This document shows, in pieces, positions 43,843-50,325 of a stretch of 64,000 nt of DNA (its first letter is position 1; every line of letters begins with the position of its first letter). The position numbers and the translations under genes were made by a program. Source of the stretch: Rhodopseudomonas pseudopalustris. Lineage in GTDB: Bacteria > Pseudomonadota > Alphaproteobacteria > Rhizobiales > Xanthobacteraceae. Location of the stretch: contig NZ_FODT01000012.1 of the NCBI RefSeq assembly GCF_900110435.1, forward strand, positions 62,001 through 126,000. The letters run 5' to 3'. The notes beneath the pieces were generated by a model. It was not told the origin of the DNA and did not search any database. It saw only the letters and a list, made by a program, of their open reading frames with translations.

Positions 43843-44012
43843 GGGGGTCTAGGGGCGCGATGACATACAAATTCGAAGGGCGGTTTATGAAAAGTTTGCC
43901 ACGCCTTTTGAAACGCCAAAGGCAGCGGCCGACGCCAGGCCACCCGGCCGGCGCAGGGCCGCACGGGTCGAGCGCGGCGGGCGGTCGGCGCCAACCGGGG
44001 GCGGCCGACGCG

Positions 44013-44318
44013 TCAGCACGGCCCCGACCAGCGCACGGCCGTGATGCGCCAATCGTCCGCGGTCGACCCCGCGCCGTCCGGCACCGCGTCGAGCCAAAGC
44101 CAACAAGCGCCGTTGACCACGATGAACACCTTGCCGCCGCGCACGGGCAGCGCGTCCGACGGCAGCAAGCCGGCGTCGCGGGAAAACTGCGCGATGGTCC
44201 GTCCGACCAGGCGCTGCAGCTTCGGAGCGGCCGATTGCTCGGATTGCTCGGCGGTCTGGCACCCCGCCAGCGCGCCCGCGGTGGCCGCCAGTGCGATAAA
44301 TCGGGTCAGGACGTGCAT
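44013..44318 (-). CDS. Small lipoprotein (possible moron)
   Basis: A 101-residue protein: MHVLTRFIALAATAGALAGC is a lipoprotein signal with lipobox LAGC (Cys 20). The mature part KLQRLVGRTIAQFSRDAGLL, a Val-rich strand (KVFIVVNGACWLWL) and end WSGPC looks like a small periplasmic fold. It has a terminator just upstream and a hairpin array downstream, the layout of an autonomously expressed accessory gene (moron). Superinfection exclusion is one known role of phage lipoproteins; here only a guess. Confidence 0.75.
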   Translation of the reverse strand: MHVLTRFIALAATAGALAGCQTAEQSEQSAAPKLQRLVGRTIAQFSRDAGLLPSDALPVRGGKVFIVVNGACWLWLDAVPDGAGSTADDWRITAVRWSGPC

Positions 44319-44339
44319 CGGTTGCCCCCAGGCGCGAAA

Positions 44340-44368
44340 AAGCCCCTCACGGGGCTCGTGAGGGGCTT
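44340..44368 (-). terminator. Rho-independent terminator on the minus strand
   Basis: AAGCCCCTCAC pairs perfectly with GTGAGGGGCTT over a seven-base loop; on the minus strand it is followed by TTT. It ends the leftward clamp operon, 22 bp before the lipoprotein ATG. Confidence 0.85.
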
Positions 44369-44382
44369 CGATAGCATACGTT

Positions 44383-44535
44383 TTAGCGCGGTGTCGCTTT
44401 TCTCGGCGGCGGGGCGGGCGGCTTGTTGTCTCTGATCAGCCTCCGCAGCAGTGTTTCACAGCTCCAACCGAAGATCCTGGCTGGCGCGGTTAAGCCGAGC
44501 AGCAGCGCGGCGAAAAAGATTGCCCAGGCGATCAC
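44383..44535 (-). CDS. Small single-helix membrane protein
   Basis: A 50-residue frame starting at GTG overlapping the previous stop (GTGA). One membrane helix (VIAWAIFFAALLLGLTAPA) is followed by a basic, Pro-rich cytoplasmic-type tail (NKPPAPPPRKATPR). It belongs to the leftward clamp operon and ends just before the terminator. Function unknown. Confidence 0.55.
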   Translation of the reverse strand: MIAWAIFFAALLLGLTAPARIFGWSCETLLRRLIRDNKPPAPPPRKATPR

Positions 44536-44672
44536 GGCAGCAACAGGCGGACGCGGGACAGGAAAAACTTGACGGTTTCGGTTGTCGCTTCGCCGCGGTC
44601 GGCGCGGCCCATCGCCGCGCCTCTTCTCGGATCGCCCATCCATCCAGTTGCGGGCAAGGTTGGCGCGGTCAT
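44532..44672 (-). CDS. Mini-protein coupled to the clamp gene
   Basis: A 46-residue frame whose ATG overlaps the clamp stop (ATGA) and whose stop overlaps the next GTG (GTGA). Sequence is basic with a hydrophobic end (ETVKFFLSRVRLLLP). The double coupling is the main support. Unknown function. Confidence 0.45.
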   Translation of the reverse strand: MTAPTLPATGWMGDPRRGAAMGRADRGEATTETVKFFLSRVRLLLP

Positions 44673-45397
44673 TCCGCGGCCTGCGCGGTTGCCGTCGTCG
44701 CGGGCGTCGGCGCGTTGAACCAGCCGGGCAACGAGCCGTGGATTTCAGAGGCCCGTGTCGGCATAAGCAACATGAACACGGCAGGCGACCGCGGCCAAGT
44801 GATTAGCGCGGGTCCACCTCCAGGGCTCTCATCGTCCTGCGCGGTGATTAGGATCTGATCCAGTCGGTTGACATCGCTTGTTGATGCGCGAGGCCTGAAG
44901 TCGTGGAAGTGCGCGGCGATTTCGGCACCGATCGCGCAAATCAACCCCAGGTGCTGAGAGGCGAAAGCCGGTGACACGACGTTCTTGAACGCCTTCGGCA
45001 CAGCGCGACGGTAGTCCGGAAAAGACCCGTCTATGCGAACGTTATAGGCGGCACCCATCGGTCCGAACCCGCGTTCCGTCTTGCCGCTCTTGTCGCTGTA
45101 TTCGAAAGCTAGACAAACCCGCGCGTCATTGGAACCGGTGTCGATTATAACGTCGCGGCGCTCCTTACCTTTCGGCCTGCAGAGCTTCAATGCGTCGCGC
45201 AGATTGATGATTGCGCTTTCGTTGGCTTCGCCGCTTTCGTCGAAAATGCAGATCAGCTTACGGCCATCGGTGGCGGTCATTCGCACACCGCCGCCGCTCT
45301 GAGGTTCGACGAAAACGCCATTGAGGTAGTATCTCGTTTCCTCGTTCGAAGCGGCGAGCATGGCTATGCGGAACAAGTTAGCGTTGAAACGTAGCAT
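44669..45397 (-). CDS. DnaN-like sliding clamp homologue
   Basis: A 242-residue protein with clamp-like blocks: RYYLNGVFVEP and VRMTATDGRKLICIFD correspond to the DnaN stretch 'G.f.......ATDGhRLa', and PALITWPRSPAVFMLLMPTRA matches the C-terminal 'p.yvvMPMRl' block that forms the partner-binding pocket. It is about two thirds the length of DnaN, so one domain may be missing or reduced. It would tether phage polymerase or other factors to DNA. It is leftward, under the promoter at 45728, away from the replication operon. Confidence 0.75.
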   Translation of the reverse strand: MLRFNANLFRIAMLAASNEETRYYLNGVFVEPQSGGGVRMTATDGRKLICIFDESGEANESAIINLRDALKLCRPKGKERRDVIIDTGSNDARVCLAFEYSDKSGKTERGFGPMGAAYNVRIDGSFPDYRRAVPKAFKNVVSPAFASQHLGLICAIGAEIAAHFHDFRPRASTSDVNRLDQILITAQDDESPGGGPALITWPRSPAVFMLLMPTRASEIHGSLPGWFNAPTPATTATAQAAE

Positions 45398-45423
45398 CGT
45401 AGGTTACCTCTATGGTTTACGTG

Positions 45424-45516
45424 TCAGATGATGAAAGCAAAGATGACGAATGAGCCGGCGAAGCCGATTAGCAGCGTCCAACCGTTGGGCATTTGCACCT
45501 CACTGTCTTGCGCCAT
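45424..45516 (-). CDS. 30-residue single-helix membrane peptide
   Basis: MAQDSEVQMPNGW is followed by one hydrophobic helix (TLLIGFAGSFVIFAFII). The ATG lies in a TGTATCAAATG operator-like sequence, just as the integrase start does. It overlaps the DUF932 remnant by 17 bp and precedes the clamp gene. Short, so the call rests on hydrophobic pattern and place. Confidence 0.45.
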   Translation of the reverse strand: MAQDSEVQMPNGWTLLIGFAGSFVIFAFII

Positions 45517-45658
45517 TTGATACAGCGGTGCCGCGCGACCAGTCGGCGGTCGACATACCGGGGCGCATTTCCTGCCCGAGCCGGTGCCACACATCCATGC
45601 GCGATCCGAGATAGGCGATATTGGCGCGGCCGTTGGTCATGTCGATATTGTGAGCCAT
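45500..45658 (-). pseudogene. DUF932 N-terminal remnant (52 residues)
   Basis: The frame MAHNIDMTNGRANIAYLGSR, MDVWHRLGQEMRPG, MSTADWS matches the N-terminus of DUF932 phage/plasmid proteins ('M..ni....g..a.ay.ge..WHglG....g.s...w'), normally about 300 residues or more. It stops at codon 53 inside the downstream small gene. It is either a truncated copy or a deliberately short version kept as leader of the clamp operon. Confidence 0.5.
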
Positions 45659-45691
45659 TGGGGAAACCTCGTGTTCAGCGGCGTGATTGCC

Positions 45692-45728
45692 GTATGCCTT
45701 ACGTATGTCATTTGTATGCCGTGGTCAA
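45692..45728 (-). promoter_or_regulatory. Leftward promoter with three GTATG iterons at exact 11-bp period
   Basis: GTATG stands at 45692, 45703 and 45714, exactly 11 bp apart. On the minus strand TTGACC (45728-45723), a 17-base spacer and TACGTA (45705-45700) form a promoter for the DUF932 remnant and clamp genes. Its core equals the rightward promoter at 37423. Confidence 0.65.
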
Positions 45729-45844
45729 GTGGTGTGAGATACAAAATTTGCAGATCAAAGGCGTAGGGTGTAAACGGTGATTTCTGGAGTAATTCAACGG
45801 CTTACAAGCCTATGGGGTAATTCGGGGGATTGGAGTTGTGAGAA

Positions 45845-46318
45845 ATGGCGTTGAAGAACGGGCGGTTAACGCCGATGGAGCGGGAGTTTGCGAAGCAAAT
45901 GGCGCGGACAGGCGATAAGCTGTATGCGGCGACAAAGGCCGGCTACGCGCAACCTGCGGTGCGTTCGTCGCAAACGCTGCAGCGGCCGGAAGTGCAGGAG
46001 GAAATCAGGCGGCAGGCGCAACACCGCTTGCGCACCGAAGGCGCGCAGATCGGCGTTGACGTGCTGATCGAGCTTGCCCAGGACAAGAAACAGAAGGGTT
46101 CGACGCGCGGCATGGCGGCGAAAAGCCTGGTGCAGCTATCAGGTATCGCGGGCGCTAACGCGCTTAGTGAGGCGGACCTCGCTGAAATGCCGGCAGAGAA
46201 GATCCGCGGCCTGCTGGCAGAAGCGGAACGGCTGCTGTCCGAGCGCATGGCGGCGGCGCGCGTGATCGAGCACGAGCCCGCAGCGATCGAGGTTGAAGCG
46301 GGCGACGTGTTCGACTGA
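45845..46318 (+). CDS. Terminase small subunit (putative)
   Basis: A 157-residue DNA-binding protein: RLTPMEREFAKQMARTGDKL, AATKAGYAQPAVRSSQTLQRPEV is the Terminase_2-type HTH pattern, followed by helices with EIRRQAQHRLR and ALSEADLAEMPAEKIRGLLAEAERLL. It recognises the packaging site and recruits TerL. Unusually, TerL lies 7 kb away, after fibre and lysis genes. Ends GDVFD. Confidence 0.85.
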   Translation: MALKNGRLTPMEREFAKQMARTGDKLYAATKAGYAQPAVRSSQTLQRPEVQEEIRRQAQHRLRTEGAQIGVDVLIELAQDKKQKGSTRGMAAKSLVQLSGIAGANALSEADLAEMPAEKIRGLLAEAERLLSERMAAARVIEHEPAAIEVEAGDVFD

Positions 46319-46694
46319 CTGCGCGCAGGGCCGCGCGCAAAGCTGGTGGCGATCCGCGCAGAAACCTAAGTAAATTGGGCGTTGCGTGAACATCGCTGAT
46401 ATCGTTACACCCCGATCGGACGCGGGGTGCGTCGGCGACGCGGCTCGGCACCGGCCTGCGGCCGGGCTGGCCCCTGGGGGACGGTTTGCCCGCCAAAACG
46501 CAGACGGCGTCGGGTGCTCACACAAAATCGCGCCCCAAAATCCGAATTCGGGCTGCGCTCGAAATCCGAATTTGAAAACGGCCGAGACGGCCAAGACGCC
46601 GAGGCGACGAGACGCCGCCGGGCTTGGCGTTCACCTTGACGGTGTATGTCACTCATGAGATACATGCAGGACATCAACGCGAGAGGACAACGCA
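46319..46694. other. Intergenic region after terS, possible packaging site
   Basis: About 375 bases without a supported gene. A GCGCGC-N6-GCGCGC hairpin (46321-46338) follows terS. AATCCGAATT occurs twice (46539, 46565) around a GC-rich spacer and a GGCC/GGCC small hairpin follows. The place next to terS is where cos or pac sites are common. Confidence 0.45.
46636..46664 (+). promoter_or_regulatory. Promoter for RyR-domain gene
   Basis: TTGACG, a 17-base spacer and GATACA (or TACATG with a 19-base spacer). The spacer carries GTATG (46644), the iteron seen elsewhere. It lies 30 bp before the next gene. Confidence 0.45.
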
Positions 46695-47096
46695 ATGAGT
46701 GAGCACGAGGGGTTGCCCGCCGGCGGCTGCGAGCCGCGGAGCGCAACGACCGATCCGCGCAGGATCGCAGAGGTTTGCCACGAGGCGAACCGGGCGCTTT
46801 GCGAGGCGTTCGGCGATCACACCCAACCTGCATGGGCCGACGCCCCGGCATGGCAACGTGTGAGCGCGATCGCGGGTGTTCAATTCTGTATCGCCAACCC
46901 CAGCGCGCCGCCGAGCGCCAACCATGACAGTTGGCTCGAAGAGAAGCGCGCGACCGGCTGGCGCTACGGACCGGCCAAGGACGCCAAGGCGAAGACGCAT
47001 CCGTGTTTCGTGCCGTACGCTCGATTGCCGCCCGGGCAGAAAGCGAAGGACCACGTCTTCAAGGCGATCGTGGCCGCCATGTCGCGAAAGCACTGA
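46695..47096 (+). CDS. RyR domain protein
   Basis: A 133-residue protein that matches the RyR (ryanodine receptor) repeat as found in bacteria and phages: IAEVCHEANRALCEAFGDHT, HDSWLEEKRATGWRYGP, and FVPYARLPPGQKAKDHVFKA. RyR domains are proposed ligand (nucleotide-derivative) sensors in defence or anti-defence contexts. Its role here is unknown. It lies between terS and the fibres with its own promoter. Confidence 0.82.
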   Translation: MSEHEGLPAGGCEPRSATTDPRRIAEVCHEANRALCEAFGDHTQPAWADAPAWQRVSAIAGVQFCIANPSAPPSANHDSWLEEKRATGWRYGPAKDAKAKTHPCFVPYARLPPGQKAKDHVFKAIVAAMSRKH

Positions 47097-47100
47097 CGAC

Positions 47101-47328
47101 ATGGCCGAAGCAAAGCCGTCATGCGCCCGATGCGTGTATGCTAGGGCGCTCCCAGGCACCGGGAAGAACGCACAGGGGGAGGAAGTGGCCGTCGCGTTGT
47201 GCTGCTTCAACCCGCCGACTGTCTTCCCCGCAACCGGCGCGTCACATTTCCCGATTGTTGGCCTCGACGACAGTTGGTGCGGGAAGTTCAAGCCGTCCTC
47301 GCGCCGCAAAATTGCACGGAGGCGGTGA
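47101..47328 (+). CDS. Small Cys-rich phage protein
   Basis: A 75-residue protein with CARC (about 8-11), CC (about 34-35) and SWCGKF (about 59-63), a spacing that suggests a bound zinc or iron-sulphur cluster, plus a basic end (SSRRKIARRR). No family recognised. Confidence 0.6.
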   Translation: MAEAKPSCARCVYARALPGTGKNAQGEEVAVALCCFNPPTVFPATGASHFPIVGLDDSWCGKFKPSSRRKIARRR

Positions 47329-47568
47329 ATGGATTGGAAGACAGCGAGGAAGCTGGTCGAACAGGTCCCGTCGGTGAGCGTGATCCCGTTCGACAGCAGT
47401 GCGCCGCGGATGTTCTGCATCCGGGCCAAGGACGGCACGGTGCCTTACTCGATCATGTTGCCCGAAGGCGATGACGATCTCGCCGAGGCGCAGTTCCTCA
47501 TGATGCTGCACCACGGCCGGATTTGGTTGATCCAGAACCCGCCGCCCAAAATGCCGGTGGTGGCGTAA
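47329..47568 (+). CDS. Hypothetical small phage protein
   Basis: A 79-residue protein starting right after the preceding stop; MDWKTARKLVEQVPSVSVIP, YSIMLPEGDDDLAEAQFLMM. Not recognised. A terminator follows about 110 bp on. Confidence 0.55.
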   Translation: MDWKTARKLVEQVPSVSVIPFDSSAPRMFCIRAKDGTVPYSIMLPEGDDDLAEAQFLMMLHHGRIWLIQNPPPKMPVVA

Positions 47569-47677
47569 TTCAGGCCGTTGACGGGTGACAGACACGGCGA
47601 TACGTTGACCGCGTGGCCGGCTTCTCAGGTTGCGAACCCGCCGGTCACTCGCCATGTTGTCTCCCACGCACTGACTT

Positions 47678-47712
47678 GGCCGCCACGGACACCTCCGCGG
47701 CGGCCTTTTCTT
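47678..47712 (+). terminator. Rho-independent terminator before the tail spike gene
   Basis: GGCCGCC...CGG pairs with CCG...GGCGGCC, followed by TTTTCTT. It separates the terS/RyR block from the fibre gene. Confidence 0.85.
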
Positions 47713-47763
47713 GTAATCAATGGTCTGATATGTCTCGTGACACGATGGACATGAGGGCAGGGC

Positions 47764-50271
47764 GTGCCGTATCCACGACTTTACAGTCCGAGCTATAGCT
47801 ACACCGATTTTTCGGCCGCGCAGGGCGACAGCGGGTTCCCCGGAACGCGTATTGACGCGGACCTGGCGGGCTTGAGCCAAACCATCGCGAACGTGGCCGC
47901 CTTCATGCAGGGCGTCATACGGTCGGACGGCGCGCTGAACAACGGCGTCGTCACCTATGACAGCCTGGCGCCCTCGCTGCAGACGGCAGGGCTGATACCG
48001 GCCGACGGTTGGGCACCCGGGGTGAACTTCGCTGCCGGCCAGCCTGCCGTCGTGAACGACGGGCTCTATCGCTCTCGCGCGCTGCATACGGCGTCAGCGA
48101 ATTTCGCCGCTGATCTAGCGGCTGGGCTTTGGCAGTTCGTGTTCGCGCTGCCGCTCGGCCCGGTCGGACCGAAGGGTGACGTCGGCGCGACCGGGCCGAA
48201 GGGGGACACCGGGGCGATCGGCCCGGTCGGCGCCTCTTACGCAGCAACATCAAGCACCAGCCTTACGATCGAACCCGGCGTAAAGACCGTGACGACGCAG
48301 GCCGGTCTCGCGTACGTGTATGGTTCGCGCGTGCGCCTCACGCCGGCCGCCGGTGCTGCTAACTACATGGAGGGTATTTGCACCGAGTATATCGGCCCGT
48401 CGATGACGATTAACGTCACGCGTTTTGCCGGTAGCGGCACATTTGCGGCTTGGACTATCAGCCTAGCTGGCGATCCTGGCAGCGGTGACATGTTTTCGGC
48501 CGCGAATTTATCGGATCTTGCCAACTACACAATCGCTCGGAATAACCTCGGCGTCGGGGCGATCGTCAATGGTCGAACGGAATTGGCGGGCCTGCCTGCC
48601 AGCGTTATGACATATCGGTCGGCTGAATTGATGGAAGCCGGGCGCGAAGGTCGCTTCAAGTGGGTCGGGCAAAATCTGGCGTCGAAGGTTGCCTCCGACC
48701 TATCTCAAGGGCTCTATGTCGCACCGTCATTCGATCCTACGGGCGCGAGCGGCGCGTGGGTGCGCGTGTTCAGCGGCCCCGCAATCGCGACGTGGTGGGG
48801 CGTTGATCCCACCGGCGTTGTTGACGCTGGCGGGTTGATCAGCCGGATTTTCGGCACGGCCGATGTCAAATGGCTGCGCTTCCCCGCGGGGTTGTACCGC
48901 ATTGATACGTCCCCCGATCCGCGCACCACTTCGATAGTAATCACGGGAGACGGGAAGGGGATCACTGTCCTCAATTTCAGCAACGCCGCAGCTCGTTTTC
49001 AGTTCAACGGGTCAATCAGCGCTTTGCCGACGCTTAGCTCTTACATGCGCACCGAACGAGACTACGCGGCGTTCTCGTCCGCGCACAGCCTTGCACCGAA
49101 CGACTTGTTTCTTGCGTTCAAGCCGGGTGCGAACAGCTTCTTCGACTCTAACCGCCCCGGACAGGCGCGCAATTACACTCAGGCTGAGTTCTTCACAGTC
49201 GCTAACGTTACAAACGCGACAGACGTGAAGATATTCGGCCGCCCGTCAGACCTTTACACGCCGTCAGACACGGCGATGTACAAGGTCAATCCGATATCGT
49301 TTTCCATGTCCGACCTTACAATAACGGGCGGGGCCGTGGAAGCTATCGTCTACGTGCTGTGGGCTCGCGGCGTCGACATCCGAAACGTTGAACTCAAGGC
49401 AAAAGACTACTCTGCGATCGAGATTGACCGTTGCTTTGACGGTAAGCTCTCCGGGGTGTCGTGCTCGAACAGCTCGACTTCTGGCGGCATGTACGGCGTC
49501 TCGCTCAATAGCTGCACCAACTTTACGTATGACGGCGGATCGCCGGCCGCCGGGCGCCACGCGATTGCTCTCGGGCAGCGCGAAGAGGTTGGAGCCGGTC
49601 CAAATCGTTACATTTGGATCGTCAACACCAGGCTTAGCAATGCAAGCAACGGCATCGGTGCTGCCGATATGCACGGCAGCGTCGAGAGCATATTTTACGA
49701 CAATTGCGTACTTGATGGTGGCCTTGTCCTTGCCGGGAAAAATGTCAGCGCCAGAAATTCGATCATCAGGCAAATGCCGGGCGACACGAACGGCAGCGCC
49801 GTTTACGGGTCCGAGTTCTTGGGCGGGACATTCACGCTCGAAAACATCAAATTTATAGTTCACTACGGAAACTTGGCATACGGGCTTATCCGCCTGTCGC
49901 CCGGGAACACGCTAAAGCAAAAATGCAACTTCATATTCCGAAACATCACGATAGACAGCCAGCTCGGCTACGACGACACGGTCTCGACGTCCAGATTGAT
50001 TTATGTCGGCGCCCGTTCAGCCAATATGGCTGTCAACGTTGTTGTCGACGGCCTCATTGCTAACGTCAGCAGCCTCGATGCGGTTATCTACGCGCACGAC
50101 GAGGAACTCTCGACGCTCAATTCGGACTACCTCGTGGCTGATAACGTGACGCTCAAGTGCGGCGGATCACGCAACTGCATCGCCGCAACGTCTGACATTG
50201 CTGCGGTCAAGACCAGGCAGCAGGGCACTACCGGCACAGGCGGCGGCCTTGCCCTGACCTGGCCGAACTAG
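47764..50271 (+). CDS. Tail spike with collagen-like linker and beta-helix
   Basis: An 835-residue receptor-binding protein. Residues about 1-125 form a virion-attachment-like domain (YSYTDFSAAQGDSGFPG, GALNNGVVTYDSLAPSLQ) shared with the next gene. A collagen-like Gly-X-Y stretch (GPVGPKGDVGATGPKGDTG) leads to a pectate-lyase-type beta-helix (ATWWGVDPTGVVDAGGLI, then repeated strands), as in depolymerase spikes acting on capsule or LPS. The GTG start follows GAGGGCAGG. Enzyme activity is inferred only from fold pattern. Confidence 0.82.
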   Translation: MPYPRLYSPSYSYTDFSAAQGDSGFPGTRIDADLAGLSQTIANVAAFMQGVIRSDGALNNGVVTYDSLAPSLQTAGLIPADGWAPGVNFAAGQPAVVNDGLYRSRALHTASANFAADLAAGLWQFVFALPLGPVGPKGDVGATGPKGDTGAIGPVGASYAATSSTSLTIEPGVKTVTTQAGLAYVYGSRVRLTPAAGAANYMEGICTEYIGPSMTINVTRFAGSGTFAAWTISLAGDPGSGDMFSAANLSDLANYTIARNNLGVGAIVNGRTELAGLPASVMTYRSAELMEAGREGRFKWVGQNLASKVASDLSQGLYVAPSFDPTGASGAWVRVFSGPAIATWWGVDPTGVVDAGGLISRIFGTADVKWLRFPAGLYRIDTSPDPRTTSIVITGDGKGITVLNFSNAAARFQFNGSISALPTLSSYMRTERDYAAFSSAHSLAPNDLFLAFKPGANSFFDSNRPGQARNYTQAEFFTVANVTNATDVKIFGRPSDLYTPSDTAMYKVNPISFSMSDLTITGGAVEAIVYVLWARGVDIRNVELKAKDYSAIEIDRCFDGKLSGVSCSNSSTSGGMYGVSLNSCTNFTYDGGSPAAGRHAIALGQREEVGAGPNRYIWIVNTRLSNASNGIGAADMHGSVESIFYDNCVLDGGLVLAGKNVSARNSIIRQMPGDTNGSAVYGSEFLGGTFTLENIKFIVHYGNLAYGLIRLSPGNTLKQKCNFIFRNITIDSQLGYDDTVSTSRLIYVGARSANMAVNVVVDGLIANVSSLDAVIYAHDEELSTLNSDYLVADNVTLKCGGSRNCIAATSDIAAVKTRQQGTTGTGGGLALTWPN

Positions 50272-50325
50272 CCCGGGCCAGGCCGCGCCGATCGAGGGTC
50301 GATTGCGTTGTCTTGTCGTTCTGTT

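Larger units (their letters stand above)
43608..44012. other. Non-coding gap between primase-helicase and leftward lipoprotein gene
   Basis: About 400 bases with no supported gene. The first part carries GTGCATC repeats, the middle a hairpin array, and the last 150 bases are GC-rich with no sign of coding. One GTATG stands at 43711 and one CATAC at 43863. The place after the replication operon, with iterons, makes an origin possible. Confidence 0.6.

Noticed and set aside
43860-44435. Rightward frame over the lipoprotein gene
   Set aside because: Low-complexity translation, opposite to a convincing lipoprotein and crossing a terminator.
44536-44643. Longer start for the small membrane protein (86 residues from 44643)
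   Set aside because: The upstream part is an Arg-rich stretch in a frame overlapping another coupled mini-gene; the GTG at 44535 gives GTGA coupling.
46387-46658. Frame in the gap after terS
   Set aside because: No ribosome-binding site and no recognisable content; ends past a promoter-like sequence.
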